Part shown: one piece after another, positions 36,807-46,299 of the stretch
How positions within the stretch are numbered: position 1 is the first letter of the stretch
Layout of the letters: every line of letters begins with the position of its first letter
DNA from: Thioalkalivibrio sp. ALE14
GTDB taxonomy: Bacteria > Pseudomonadota > Gammaproteobacteria > Ectothiorhodospirales > Ectothiorhodospiraceae
Assembly: GCF_000376845.1 (NCBI RefSeq)
Contig: NZ_AQXY01000028.1
Coordinates: forward strand, 186,001 to 250,000
Reading direction: 5' to 3'
DNA: 64,000 nt
Notes under the pieces: model-generated
Databases searched by the model: none
Told to the model about the DNA's origin: nothing
Seen by the model: only the letters and a program-made list of their open reading frames with translations
Program-made: the position numbers and the translations under genes

Positions 36807-39800
36807 GTGGAACCGGCCTCCGCACCGGATCTCGACGCCCTCGCGGCCCGCATCGAGGCGCTGCCCGCCGGCCCCGAACGCAAGGACCTCGCGGACCTGC
36901 TGCGCCGCGCCCGCCAGCGCCAGAAGCGCGGGCAACCCTGCGACCGCATGGCCCGCACCCTCGCGGAGCGCCTCGACACCGCCGAAGGGGGCAGCGACGA
37001 GCGCACCCGCCTGCGACCGCAACCCGTCTATGCCGGCGACCTGCCGATCCACGCCGAGCGCGAACGGATCGTCACCGCGATCCGCGAGCACCCGGTACTG
37101 GTGCTGTGCGGTGAAACCGGCTCCGGCAAGACCACCCAGCTGCCCAAGCTGTGCCTGGAGGCCGGGCGCGGCGAGGCCGGACTGATCGGCCACACCCAGC
37201 CGCGCCGGATCGCCGCGCGTTCGGTGGCCAGCCGTATCGCCGAGGAACTGGGCACCACGCTGGGCGGTGACCGCGACTCCACGGTCGGTTTCAAGGTGCG
37301 CTTCTCCGACCAGACCGGCCCGAACAACTGGGTCAAGCTGATGACCGACGGCATCCTGCTGGCGGAACTGGCACACGACCCGGAGCTGCGCGCCTACGAC
37401 ACCATCATCGTGGACGAGGCCCACGAGCGCAGCCTGAACATCGACTTCCTGATGGGCGTGCTCAAGCGCCTGTCACAGAAGCGCCCCGAGCTGCGCATCA
37501 TCATCACCTCGGCCACCCTGGACCCGGAACGCCTGTCGGCGTTCTTCGACGATGCCCCGATCCTGACCGTGGCCGGGCGCACCTATCCGGTGGAGCTGCG
37601 CTACCGCCCGATCGAGCCCGAGGACAGCGGCGAGAACGAGGCCCGGGATCATGACGAGGGCCGCGGCGAACGCGACCTGTTCGACGGCATCCGTGACGCG
37701 GTGGCCGAGTGCGAACGCGCCGGCCCCGGCGACGTGCTGGTGTTCCTGCCCGGCGAGCGCGAGATCCGCGACGCCCACAAGGCACTGCGCGGCCAGGTCC
37801 GCACCGACACCGAGATCCTCGCGCTGTACGCCCGCCTCTCCGCGCGCGAGCAGGCGCGGGTGTTCCAGTCGCACCGCGGGCGGCGCATCGTGCTCGCGAC
37901 CAACGTGGCCGAGACCGCCCTGACCGTCCCCGGCATCCGCTTCGTGATCGACTCCGGACTGGCGCGCATCTCGCGCTACTCCTGGCGCTCGCGGGTCCAG
38001 CGCCTGAGCCTGGAGCCGATCTCGCAGGCCGCCTGCGACCAGCGCGCCGGGCGCTGCGGACGGCTGGGCCCCGGTATCTGCATCCGCCTTTTCTCGGAAG
38101 ACGACTTCAACCTGCGTCCGCCGTTCACCGATCCCGAGATCCAGCGCTCCAACCTCGCCTCGGTGATCCTGCAGATGGCCGCGCTGAAGCTCGGCCAGCC
38201 GCGCCAGTTCCCGTTCGTCGACCCGCCCGACCCGCGCCTGGTCAAGGACGGCTACCGCCTGCTGGAAGAACTGGGCGCGGTGGATACGCGCGGCCGCATC
38301 ACGCCACGCGGCCGCCAGCTCGCGCGCATGCCCATCGACCCGCGCCACGGCGCGATGCTGCTGGCCGGCACCGATCACCAGTGCGTGACCGAGACCGCCA
38401 CCATCGCCGCCTTCCTGTCGCTGCAGGACCCACGCGAGCGCCCGGCCGAGGCGACCCAGGCCGCGGACCAGGCCCACCGCGAATTCCAGGTCGAGGGCTC
38501 CGACTTCATGGGCATGCTGCGCCTGTGGGACGCCTGGCACACGGCGCGCGAGGACCTCGGCTCGAATGCCCTGAAACGCTGGTGCCGCGAGCACTTCCTC
38601 AACTTCCTGCGCATGCGCGAGTGGCAGGAACTGCGCGTGCAGCTGCTGCGCCTGGCACGCGAGATGGACCTGAATCCGAATCACCAGCCCGCCGACGCCG
38701 AGGCCGTGCACCGCGCGCTGCTGACGGGCCTGGTCAGCCAGGTCGGGCAGAAGACCGAGCGTGGCGACTACCTCGGCGCGCGCAACCGTCGCTTCCAGAT
38801 CCACCCCGGATCGGTGCTGGCGAAGAAGAAGCCGGCCTGGGTCATGAGTGCGGAGATCGCCGAGACCACGCGCGTCTACGCCCGCGACAACGCGCGCATC
38901 GAACCCGACTGGATCCTGGCTGCTGCCCCGCACCTGCTCAAGCACCATATCTTCGAGCCGCACTTCCAGCGCCGCAGCGGGCGCGTCGGGGCGTTCGACC
39001 GCATCACCCTCTACGGACTGGTCGTGGCGCCGAAGAAGCCGGTGGACTTCGCGAAACACGACCCGGCCGAGGCAAGGCGCATCCTGATCCGCGAGGGCCT
39101 GGTCGGCGGCGAGCTGCGCACCCGCTCGAAGGGCGTGCAGGCCAACCGTGCGGCGGTCGCCGAGATCGCCGAGCAGGAGGCGCGCGGGCGCCGGCGCGAC
39201 CTGCTGGTGGAGGAAGACCGGCTGTTCGATTTCTACGACGCCCGCCTGCCGGCGGACATCACCGACGGCACGCGCTTCGAGACCTGGGCGCGCAAGGCCG
39301 AGAAGCAGAACCCCGACGCCCTGCGGATCGACCGCGCGGAGCTGCTGAACGAGCCGGACGCCACCCTCCCGCAGGGCGCCTATCCGGATCACCTGGAGCT
39401 GGAGGGCCTGCGCCTGCCGCTGGCCTATCGCTTCGAGCCCGGCCAGCCGGACGACGGCGTGACCGTCACCATCCCCATTGCCGCGCTGAACGCGGTGCCC
39501 GACTGGCTGGGCGACTGGCTGGTGCCGGGGCTGCTGGAGGAGCGCGTGACCGCGCTGCTGCGGAGCCTGCCCAAGGGCCTGCGCCGCCAGTTCGTCCCCG
39601 CCCCGGACTTCGCGAGCGCCGCGCTGGCGCGCATCGAGCACCGCCAGGGCCCGCTGATCCCGGCGCTGGCCGAGGCCCTGCGCGCGATGACCGGCACCGA
39701 GATCCCGCTGGACGCCTGGCGCCCGGAGGCGCTGGAGCCGCACCTGGTGATGCGCTTCCGCATCCTCGACCCGGAGGGCCACGAGCAGGCCACCGGCCGC

Positions 39801-40745
39801 GACCTGGCCGCGCTGAAGCGCCAGCTGGGCGACAGCGCCGAGGCCCATTTCGACGCCAGCCGCCCGGACGAGGTTACCCGCGAGGGCATCACCGAATGGG
39901 ACTTCGGCACGCTGCCGGAGAGCGTCGAGTTCGACCACCAGGGGGCCCAGCTGCGCGCCTTCCCGGTCCTGGTCGACCGCAGCGACGCCGTCTCGCTGGA
40001 GCTGGAACCCGACCCCGCGAAGGCCGAACGCGCCCACCGTGCGGGCCTGCGCCGGCTGTTCCTGCTCGGCGCGCGCAAGACCGCGCGCGACCTGCGCCGC
40101 CAGCTCCCGGAGATCGAGCGCGCCTGCCTGAACTACTCGACGCTGGGTAGCTGCGAGGCCCTGCGCGACCAGATCCTGGAGGCCGCCGCCGACCGCGTGT
40201 TCCTGACCGAGCCCTGGCCGCGTGACGCCGACGCCTTCACCCGCCGGCTGGACGAGGCACTGCCCGGCTTCTCGCCCACGGTGATGGAGCTCTCGCGCCT
40301 GACGGCCGAGATCCTGCGCCGCTGGCACGACCTGCGCACCCGCCTGCAGGGCGATCTGCCCCTGTCCTGGATCGAGGCCGCGCGCGACATCCGCGGGCAA
40401 CTGGATGCCCTGGTCCCGGCCGACTTCCTGCTGCGCATCCCGCACGACGTGCTGCCGGAACTGCCGCGCTACCTGGACGCGATCGACAAGCGCCTGGAAC
40501 GCATCACTCAGGCCCCGGACAAGGACCGCGCCCGGCGCGTCGCGGTGGAACCGCTGTGGCAGCAGGCACAGGAGCTGATCGCACGCGCGCCGGACCATCC
40601 GGATGTGCTGGCCTTTCGCTACCGCATCGAGGAATTCCGCGTCTCCCAGTTCGCCCAGGAGCTGGGCACTCGCGAGAAGGTCTCCCCCAAGCGCCTGGAA
40701 CGCGAATACGCGACACTGATCCAACAACTGGCGAGTGGCACATGA
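36807..40745 (+). CDS. hrpA: ATP-dependent RNA helicase HrpA
   Basis: A large DEAH-box helicase of 1312 residues, close to the E. coli protein (about 1300), implicated in mRNA processing and rescue of stalled ribosomes. Walker A CGETGSGKTTQ (101-111), DEAHERS near 202-208, SATLD, and the C-terminal OB-fold and DUF3418 regions are present. The start is GTG, two bases after the SPOR gene stop. It seems to be the last gene of the argS unit, followed 25 bases on by the amino-acid oxidase. Confidence 0.95.
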   Translation: MEPASAPDLDALAARIEALPAGPERKDLADLLRRARQRQKRGQPCDRMARTLAERLDTAEGGSDERTRLRPQPVYAGDLPIHAERERIVTAIREHPVLVLCGETGSGKTTQLPKLCLEAGRGEAGLIGHTQPRRIAARSVASRIAEELGTTLGGDRDSTVGFKVRFSDQTGPNNWVKLMTDGILLAELAHDPELRAYDTIIVDEAHERSLNIDFLMGVLKRLSQKRPELRIIITSATLDPERLSAFFDDAPILTVAGRTYPVELRYRPIEPEDSGENEARDHDEGRGERDLFDGIRDAVAECERAGPGDVLVFLPGEREIRDAHKALRGQVRTDTEILALYARLSAREQARVFQSHRGRRIVLATNVAETALTVPGIRFVIDSGLARISRYSWRSRVQRLSLEPISQAACDQRAGRCGRLGPGICIRLFSEDDFNLRPPFTDPEIQRSNLASVILQMAALKLGQPRQFPFVDPPDPRLVKDGYRLLEELGAVDTRGRITPRGRQLARMPIDPRHGAMLLAGTDHQCVTETATIAAFLSLQDPRERPAEATQAADQAHREFQVEGSDFMGMLRLWDAWHTAREDLGSNALKRWCREHFLNFLRMREWQELRVQLLRLAREMDLNPNHQPADAEAVHRALLTGLVSQVGQKTERGDYLGARNRRFQIHPGSVLAKKKPAWVMSAEIAETTRVYARDNARIEPDWILAAAPHLLKHHIFEPHFQRRSGRVGAFDRITLYGLVVAPKKPVDFAKHDPAEARRILIREGLVGGELRTRSKGVQANRAAVAEIAEQEARGRRRDLLVEEDRLFDFYDARLPADITDGTRFETWARKAEKQNPDALRIDRAELLNEPDATLPQGAYPDHLELEGLRLPLAYRFEPGQPDDGVTVTIPIAALNAVPDWLGDWLVPGLLEERVTALLRSLPKGLRRQFVPAPDFASAALARIEHRQGPLIPALAEALRAMTGTEIPLDAWRPEALEPHLVMRFRILDPEGHEQATGRDLAALKRQLGDSAEAHFDASRPDEVTREGITEWDFGTLPESVEFDHQGAQLRAFPVLVDRSDAVSLELEPDPAKAERAHRAGLRRLFLLGARKTARDLRRQLPEIERACLNYSTLGSCEALRDQILEAAADRVFLTEPWPRDADAFTRRLDEALPGFSPTVMELSRLTAEILRRWHDLRTRLQGDLPLSWIEAARDIRGQLDALVPADFLLRIPHDVLPELPRYLDAIDKRLERITQAPDKDRARRVAVEPLWQQAQELIARAPDHPDVLAFRYRIEEFRVSQFAQELGTREKVSPKRLEREYATLIQQLASGT

Positions 40746-40770
40746 GCCACGCTTTCGTAAGGATCAAGGA

Positions 40771-42027
40771 ATGCGCGTAGCGGTGATCGGCGCCGGGGTG
40801 ATTGGCGTGACCACAGCCTGGTATCTGCAGGAGGCCGGAGCGGAGGTGGTGCTGCTGGATGCCGCGCCGGAACCGGCGAGCGGGGCCAGCTTCGCCAATG
40901 GCGGCATGCTGCATGCCAGCCATGCCGAACCGTGGAATACTCCCGGGGTCGGACTCGACCTGCTGCGCTATCTGGGCCGCAGTGACTCGCCGTTGCTGGT
41001 GCGCCCGCGCGCCGTACCGGGCCTGATCGGCTGGGGGCTGCGCTTCCTGGCCAACAGCCGCCGGGCGCGCTTCGAGGAACACACCCGGATCAACGCGCGC
41101 CTGGCCGCCTACTCTCTCCAGGAGATCGACCGCCTGCAGCGCGAGCTTGGCCCCGAGGGACTGGACTTCGGCTTTCGGCGCAGCGGGATCCTCAAGCTGT
41201 TTCAGGATCCGGCCAGCCAGGCCCGCAATCGTGCGGCCAGCGAGGACATGGAAGACGTCGGTGTGCGCTTCGAGGACTGGGACGTGGACCGCATCATCAC
41301 CGAGGAGCCCGCGCTGGAACCCGTGCGCGACCAGCTGTGCGGCGGGCTGTACTTCCCCGACGATGCCATTGGCGATGCCGCCCTCTTTACCACGAACCTG
41401 CTGGCCATCGCCCGGCGCCGAGGGATGACCTACTACCCGGGCGTGACGGTGCGGCGCCTGCGCACCTTCCAGGGGCGCCTCGACACGCTGGAGACCTCGG
41501 AAGGGCCGATCGCCGCGGATGCCTGTGTGGTCGCCAATGGCTACCACGCGCCGGATCTGCTGCGCCCGCTGGGCATCCGGCTGGCCGTGGCACCGGTAAA
41601 GGGCTACTCCCTGACCCTGCCGATGGACGCCGGGACGCGGCTGAAGCTGCCGCTGATCGACGACGCCAACAAGGTGGTGATGACGCCACTGGGCGGGCGC
41701 CTGCGTCTGGCCGGGACGGCGGAATTCGCCGGGCGCGACCGCCGGCTGAACCCGCAGCGCGCCGCCAGCGTACTGGACCACTGCCGCCACACCCTAGTGG
41801 GGCTACCCGCGCAGCTGGACACCGAAACCATGGCGCCGTGGACCGGTCTGCGCCCGATGAGCGCACGTGGCACCCCGATCCTCGGGGCCACCAAAGTGCC
41901 GGGGCTCTATCTCAACACCGGTTCCGGCCACCTCGGCTGGACCTTCGCCTGCGGTGCCGCCGCGCTGGTGCGCGACCAGGTACTGGGCGAACCCCCGGCG
42001 CTGCCGCTGGACGGCCTGACGCTCTGA
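40771..42027 (+). CDS. DadA-like FAD-dependent amino-acid dehydrogenase
   Basis: A 418-residue flavoprotein of the D-amino-acid dehydrogenase small-subunit family, which oxidises D-amino acids to keto acids and passes electrons to quinone. It has the dinucleotide motif VIGAGVIGVTTAWYL at the N-terminus, SGASFANGGMLHASHAEPW (about 35-52) and the C-terminal LNTGSGHLGWTFACGAA near 385-400. The ATG has AAGGA directly upstream. Substrate specificity cannot be fixed from sequence; glycine or D-alanine are both possible in this family. Confidence 0.88.
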   Translation: MRVAVIGAGVIGVTTAWYLQEAGAEVVLLDAAPEPASGASFANGGMLHASHAEPWNTPGVGLDLLRYLGRSDSPLLVRPRAVPGLIGWGLRFLANSRRARFEEHTRINARLAAYSLQEIDRLQRELGPEGLDFGFRRSGILKLFQDPASQARNRAASEDMEDVGVRFEDWDVDRIITEEPALEPVRDQLCGGLYFPDDAIGDAALFTTNLLAIARRRGMTYYPGVTVRRLRTFQGRLDTLETSEGPIAADACVVANGYHAPDLLRPLGIRLAVAPVKGYSLTLPMDAGTRLKLPLIDDANKVVMTPLGGRLRLAGTAEFAGRDRRLNPQRAASVLDHCRHTLVGLPAQLDTETMAPWTGLRPMSARGTPILGATKVPGLYLNTGSGHLGWTFACGAAALVRDQVLGEPPALPLDGLTL

Positions 42028-42062
42028 TTTCCAACCGTTTGGGGCGCGAGACAGCCCTGGTC

Positions 42063-42165
42063 GATGCGTTTCGCTACGCTCAACGCATCCTACAAGGCTC
42101 CGCAACGGCACTCCCCGGCTGGACACCGTCCGCCGTAGGATGCGTTGAGCACAGCGAAACGCATC
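42063..42165. repeat. REP-like inverted pair (GATGCGTT family)
   Basis: Two arms, GATGCGTTTCGCT.. at 42063-42093 and its near-perfect reverse complement at 42135-42165, flank about 40 bases. Related copies occur at 48276-48360 and 56251-56325. It lies between convergent genes and may also help terminate them. Confidence 0.75.
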
Positions 42166-42197
42166 AAGGGAGAGCCCCGACTCCGTCCGCACTGTCT

Positions 42198-43532
42198 TCA
42201 GGACGCGGAGAACACCATGCGGATGCGCGCCCCGTGGAGGTCCGGTGCCTGTTCGATGAACAGGGCGCCGCCGTGGTCGGTCACCAGGGTGTGGATGATG
42301 CTGAGCCCCAGCCCCTGACCCTCGCCCGGGCCGTCGTCCTGGCCACCCCGGGTATCCGCTCGCTGGCCACGCTCCAGCACCCGGGCACGGTCGTCCGGCG
42401 GGATGCCGGGACCATCGTCGTCGATGATCAGCGTCACCTCGCGGGCTTGGCAGCGGGTGGTGATGCGCACCCGTGTGGTGGCGTGGCGGATGGCATTGTC
42501 GAGGGTGTTGCCCAGGAGTTCGAAGATGGCACCACTGTCCATGCGCAGGGCACAGCCCGGCGCCAGATCGGTCTCCAGCGCCACCCCCTCCTGCGCCGCG
42601 AGCCGGCCCAGCGCCTGACCGGTCCGCTCGATGATCGGGGTCAGCGGCTCGGCGGCCTGGAAGGGGGCGGGGCCAAGGCGCTGGGCCTGGTTAAGCTGGT
42701 GCTGGACGATCGCCTGCAGCCGGTCCACCTGGCGCTGCATGTCGTCGGGGTCCGGGCGGGTGCTCTCGAGATTCAGGCGCAGCGCGGAGATCGGCGTCTT
42801 CAGGCTGTGGGCCAGATCCGCCAGGGCGTTCTGCTGACGGACCAGACGCGCCCGTTCGAACTCGACCAGGTCGTTGATGCTGCCGGTCAGGGCACGCACC
42901 TCGGTGGGGTAATCGCCCGCCAGGCGGGCGTGGTCACCATGGCGCAGGGCATCCAGATCCCGCCGCACCTGGCGCAGCGGACGCAGGCCCCAGAACCACA
43001 ACGCCAGAGAGAGGACCAGGATCATGGACAGGGTCATCGCGCCCAGCCCCTGCCACAGGCTGGTGCGATACTGCTCGACCTGCTCGTTGAAGGCCTCGCG
43101 ATCCTCCAGCATCTGGAAGGTCAGGCCGATCTGGTCGCCCTCCAGCTCCCACTGCACCGGGAGGCTGAAGCTGAAGTACTCGTCCTCCGACCAGCCGCGC
43201 AACGAGACGCCCACCGTCGAGGGCGAACGCCAGAGGGTTTCGCCCTCCTCGCCGAGGATGCGCGCGTAGAGCCCGCTGACCGGCAGCTGCAGCCGGCTCT
43301 CGGGGAGCATCTCGGGAACCCGCACATCGGCCGGGCCGATCACGTCGGCCAGCCCCATCAGCAGCAGGACCTGGGCCTCCAGGCGGGTCTCCACGGCATC
43401 CGCCGCATTGTCGCGAAACGCTGCCTCCAGCACCCAGGCCGTGAGGAGCGAGAAGATCAGCACGGTGATCGCCGTGACCCCCGCCAGACGCAGGACCAGG
43501 CTGCCACGCAGCTTGCGCAGGACCGCCTTCAT
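42198..43532 (-). CDS. Two-component sensor histidine kinase (PhoQ-like)
   Basis: A 444-residue membrane kinase. The first membrane helix is at about 12-35 (LAGVTAITVLIFSLLTAWVL), a periplasmic sensor follows, and the second helix is at about 165-185. Then come a HAMP-like linker, the phospho-acceptor His in DLAHSLKTPISALRL near 247, and an HATPase domain with DNAIRHA, DDGPGIP and GLGLSI. It follows the response regulator gene by 25 bases. The short cognate PepSY protein encoded first suggests a PepSY-regulator-kinase operon, which in Pseudomonas relatives responds to cations or membrane stress. Confidence 0.92.
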   Translation of the reverse strand: MKAVLRKLRGSLVLRLAGVTAITVLIFSLLTAWVLEAAFRDNAADAVETRLEAQVLLLMGLADVIGPADVRVPEMLPESRLQLPVSGLYARILGEEGETLWRSPSTVGVSLRGWSEDEYFSFSLPVQWELEGDQIGLTFQMLEDREAFNEQVEQYRTSLWQGLGAMTLSMILVLSLALWFWGLRPLRQVRRDLDALRHGDHARLAGDYPTEVRALTGSINDLVEFERARLVRQQNALADLAHSLKTPISALRLNLESTRPDPDDMQRQVDRLQAIVQHQLNQAQRLGPAPFQAAEPLTPIIERTGQALGRLAAQEGVALETDLAPGCALRMDSGAIFELLGNTLDNAIRHATTRVRITTRCQAREVTLIIDDDGPGIPPDDRARVLERGQRADTRGGQDDGPGEGQGLGLSIIHTLVTDHGGALFIEQAPDLHGARIRMVFSAS

Positions 43533-43557
43533 GCGGACCGGGCAGCCTCGCAGCGCG

Positions 43558-44274
43558 TCATCCGGCGTTGTCCGACTCGTTTTCCGGCGCGGCGTCGGGT
43601 TCGCGGGCAAAGCGGTAGCCGCGCCCGCGCAGGGTCTCGATCAGGCCCAGGCTGCCGTCGCCATCCAGCTTGCGGCGCAGACGCCCGATGAGGACCTCGA
43701 TCACATTGCTCTCGCGATCCTCGTCGTGATCGTAGAGGTAGTCCGCCAGCGCATCCTTGCTGAGCACCCGACCGGCCTGGCGCACCAGGGTCATCAGCAG
43801 GCGGTACTCGAAGGTGGTCAGGGTCACCGGTTCGCCGTTCAGCCAGACCTCGTCCCCGGCAGTATCGATCACCAGCGGGCCGAAGTGCAGTCGCTCCTGG
43901 CCGGACTGGAGGCTGCGCCGCGCAAGAGCACGCAGCCGCGCCAGCAGCTCCTGGATGTGGAAGGGCTTGGCCAGGTAGTCGTCGGCGCCGGCCTCCAGGC
44001 CCTCGACCTTGTCCTGCCAGCGATCGCGCGCGGTCAGGATCAGGATGGGCAGCCGGGGCTTCGACTCGCGCGCCTTGCGGATCACGTCCAACCCGTCCAT
44101 ACCCGGCAGGCCGAGATCGACCACGGCGATATCACAGTGGTATTCGGTCAGCAGGTACAGCCCGGTCTCGCCGTCCGAGGCGGTATCCACACGACAGCCA
44201 CTGCGGTCCAGCTCCTCGCCAATCTGGTTGCGCAGGGCAACGTCGTCCTCGATCAATACCACGCGCAGGTTCAT
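43558..44274 (-). CDS. OmpR/PhoP-type response regulator
   Basis: A 238-residue regulator with an N-terminal receiver domain (acidic pair EDD near 9-11, phospho-accepting Asp in VVDLGLPGMDG near 52, Lys in LAKPF near 102) and a C-terminal winged-helix DNA-binding domain (about 128-225) ending with TLRGRGYRFA. It is transcribed with the histidine kinase downstream, and its start overlaps the PepSY gene stop by four bases. Confidence 0.95.
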   Translation of the reverse strand: MNLRVVLIEDDVALRNQIGEELDRSGCRVDTASDGETGLYLLTEYHCDIAVVDLGLPGMDGLDVIRKARESKPRLPILILTARDRWQDKVEGLEAGADDYLAKPFHIQELLARLRALARRSLQSGQERLHFGPLVIDTAGDEVWLNGEPVTLTTFEYRLLMTLVRQAGRVLSKDALADYLYDHDEDRESNVIEVLIGRLRRKLDGDGSLGLIETLRGRGYRFAREPDAAPENESDNAG

Positions 44275-44600
44275 TCCGGGAGCTCCACTTCGGTGCCTTC
44301 CTCGATGCGCAGGGTACGCACTTGCTGGTCGTTGGTCAGGATACGGATCACGAACAGGCGCGCCCCGAAGCGGCTGACGTCTTCGCGCGCATGCAGGACC
44401 CGACCGGGATAATGCGCCTCGATCTGGGCGACGGCCTCGTCGAGGTCCCAGACCGCGGCCTCGGGGTCATCGGTGTTGAACTGGCCCTGGGCCGGAAGCG
44501 CGACCAGCAGCAGCGTTGCCAGTACCAGCACCGGACCCGTGCGGGGCCGCGTCAGGTCCCGCCCGTGGTATCCGGGCTGCAGGTCCGGCGTCGGTCGCAT
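44271..44600 (-). CDS. PepSY-domain secreted protein
   Basis: A 109-residue protein with a twenty-residue basic N-terminus, a hydrophobic export segment (about 24-38, VLVLATLLLVALPAQG) and a C-terminal PepSY domain (about 50-105, with AVAQIEAHYPGRVLHARED). PepSY domains bind or inhibit other periplasmic proteins. It is encoded first in the operon with the response regulator and kinase and may modulate the kinase sensor domain. A GGAGG site supports the start at 44600. Confidence 0.82.
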   Translation of the reverse strand: MRPTPDLQPGYHGRDLTRPRTGPVLVLATLLLVALPAQGQFNTDDPEAAVWDLDEAVAQIEAHYPGRVLHAREDVSRFGARLFVIRILTNDQQVRTLRIEEGTEVELPE

Positions 44601-44695
44601 GTCGGTGCATCCTCCGGGCATTTGCGTGGAAAGGTCTTGAAGATGCAAGGGTATCGGCCTAGCCTGAACCATATCTGAAACCGACCGGAACCGTC

Positions 44696-45007
44696 ATGCA
44701 CGACGCCCCCGCCGAACAACCCGAAATCCCGCTTGAAGAAGAGGCCGGCCCGCTGCCATGGAAGGAACTCATGCCGCATTTCGCCCGTGGCGTGGTGATC
44801 CGCGTGGCCCCGGAGCTGGACCTGATCGAAGTGGCCCGCGCCATCCGTGACGATGCCACCCATCAGGTCAGCGAATGGATCGCCAACGACCAGGTCGCGC
44901 GCGCCTCGGATGACGACGCCCGCCGCTGGGCCGCGAACGACCCGATCTTCACCGCCATCGTGGCCGCCCCCTGGGTCCTCGCCCAGGAACGGACCCCGGC
45001 CCACTAG
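44696..45007 (+). CDS. DUF2288 family protein
   Basis: A 103-residue cytoplasmic protein matching the DUF2288 pattern: PLPWKELMPHFARGVVIRVAPELDLIEVA, then WIANDQVARASDD and a final ANDPIFTAIVAAPWVL. The family is conserved in proteobacteria and cyanobacteria without an assigned function. It is divergent from the PepSY operon and is followed nine bases later by the DUF3775 gene, so the two are probably co-transcribed. Confidence 0.8.
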   Translation: MHDAPAEQPEIPLEEEAGPLPWKELMPHFARGVVIRVAPELDLIEVARAIRDDATHQVSEWIANDQVARASDDDARRWAANDPIFTAIVAAPWVLAQERTPAH

Positions 45008-45016
45008 GGCCCAGCG

Positions 45017-45409
45017 ATGGCCGTCTCCCTTGGAATCACCGGCGAGACCCTGGAGCGGCTGATCCAGGCCGCGCGGGAGTTCCATGCCAAGGAAGACGTC
45101 GTGTTCCCCGACACCGGCGCGGAGGGCAGCGACGACGACTGGGCCCTGCAGGTTCTGGCCGACCACGCCAGCGACCTGACCCTGCAGGAACTGGAGGAGA
45201 CGCTTCGCGATCTGGGTCCCGAACAGCAGGCGGAGCTGCAGACGCTGAGCGCCGTCGGGCGCGGCGATTACGCGGTGGAGGATTGGGACATGGCCTTGCA
45301 GGAGGCGCGCGACGACTGGAGCGCGGACACCGTGCACTGGCTGCTGACCAACCCGCAGATCGCCGACGAATGGGCTGCGGGCATGGAACAGATCGAGCGG
45401 GAGGCGTAG
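45017..45409 (+). CDS. DUF3775 family protein
   Basis: A 130-residue acidic alpha-helical protein with the DUF3775-type pattern: an N-terminal helix ending in REFHAKEDVVFPD, a central LTLQELEETLRDLGPEQQAEL, and a C-terminal VHWLLTNPQIADEWAAGMEQI. No function is known. The ATG follows the DUF2288 stop by nine bases. Confidence 0.65.
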   Translation: MAVSLGITGETLERLIQAAREFHAKEDVVFPDTGAEGSDDDWALQVLADHASDLTLQELEETLRDLGPEQQAELQTLSAVGRGDYAVEDWDMALQEARDDWSADTVHWLLTNPQIADEWAAGMEQIEREA

Positions 45410-45437
45410 CGCTGCGGTGCCGGGTATTGCGGCAACC

Positions 45438-45746
45438 CTATTCGAGTTCCTCGGGGTCGAAGCGCACGGCGATGCCGCCGTCCATCACCCGCACCACCTG
45501 GGCCTTCACCCGCGGCGCCTCGCCACCATCGCCCAGCATCCCGAAGACCTGCAGCATCAGTTCGTCGTCCGAGGCGAGCTTCATCAGGTGGCCCACACAG
45601 GCATTTTCCGGGTCGTCCCATTGCAGGAAGGCCCCGCCGCCGGAGATATCGTTGGTGGTCAGGGTCACCCGGTCCCCGCTCTCGCATTCGGCCACGACCT
45701 CGACCGTCATGGGGATCCGTGGATGACGTCGTCGTTCCCCTGTCAT
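45438..45746 (-). CDS. PilZ-domain protein (possible c-di-GMP receptor)
   Basis: A 102-residue single PilZ domain. The c-di-GMP binding signature is visible as RRRHPRIP at residues 5-12 and NDISGGGAFLQW near 32-43, both essentially intact (RxxxR and D/NxSxxG). It could link second-messenger level to motility or pili; the pilus genes in this window lie 12 kb away. It is convergent with the DUF3775 gene. Confidence 0.88.
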   Translation of the reverse strand: MTGERRRHPRIPMTVEVVAECESGDRVTLTTNDISGGGAFLQWDDPENACVGHLMKLASDDELMLQVFGMLGDGGEAPRVKAQVVRVMDGGIAVRFDPEELE

Positions 45747-45782
45747 GGCACTCCTCCTGACCGCAGTTGCCTTTGCAATCTA

Positions 45783-45811
45783 TCGAAAAGGCGATTTTTA
45801 TGTGCTATACG
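45783..45811 (+). promoter_or_regulatory. Promoter of fccAB
   Basis: An extended -10 element (TG-C-TATACG, ending at 45811) has a TCGAAA -35-like hexamer 17 bp upstream. It lies 160 bases before fccA in a comparatively AT-rich stretch, giving a long leader of about 150 bases. Confidence 0.5.
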
Positions 45812-45971
45812 GGGTTCATGATCGTTGGTTTCCGCGATCAGGCGCAACTACCGGGCTCGAACCCGGTGGCGTATATCACAACCCGGATCATCACACCGGG
45901 CCAGAGGATGAAGGCAGTACTCCACAGCTGTCGCTCGCAAACAGCCACTTCTTACGGAGGAGTCCGTTTCA

Positions 45972-46283
45972 ATGAAGAAATCGCACTTGTACCTGGTGGG
46001 GCTCGCTGCCTCGCTGGCGATGGCGGGCACTGCTACCCAGGCCCTTGCCGACGACGAAATCACCCGGGGCCAGCTAATGGCCGCATCCTGCAAGGCCTGC
46101 CACAACGCCGCTGCTGCTGACAGCGGGGTTCCTGACCTGAACCGTATTCCCGCTGACGTCATCGTGAGTCAGATGAAGGCATTCCGCGACGGAGACCGCG
46201 ACGCGACGATCATGGATCGTCACGCCAAGGGCTATACCGACGAGGAAATGGAAGCGATGGCCGGCTACTTCAGCCGCTTCTGA
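45972..46283 (+). CDS. fccA: Flavocytochrome c sulfide dehydrogenase, cytochrome subunit
   Basis: Periplasmic class I c-type cytochrome, 103 residues. A Sec signal peptide (MKKSHLYLVGLAASLAMAGTATQALA) is followed by one haem motif CKACH (40-44) and a distal Met in the ATIMDRH region. It receives electrons from the flavin of FccB during sulfide oxidation to sulfur and passes them to the respiratory chain. A GGAGG site precedes the ATG, and fccB follows 16 bases later. Confidence 0.92.
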   Translation: MKKSHLYLVGLAASLAMAGTATQALADDEITRGQLMAASCKACHNAAAADSGVPDLNRIPADVIVSQMKAFRDGDRDATIMDRHAKGYTDEEMEAMAGYFSRF

Positions 46284-46299
46284 TCAGGGGGAATCTCAC

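Noticed and set aside
37473-40727. Very long minus-strand open frame opposite hrpA (about 1084 codons)
   Set aside because: Its composition is typical of a shadow of a GC-rich gene: rich in Gln, Val, Arg and Leu, with no motif.
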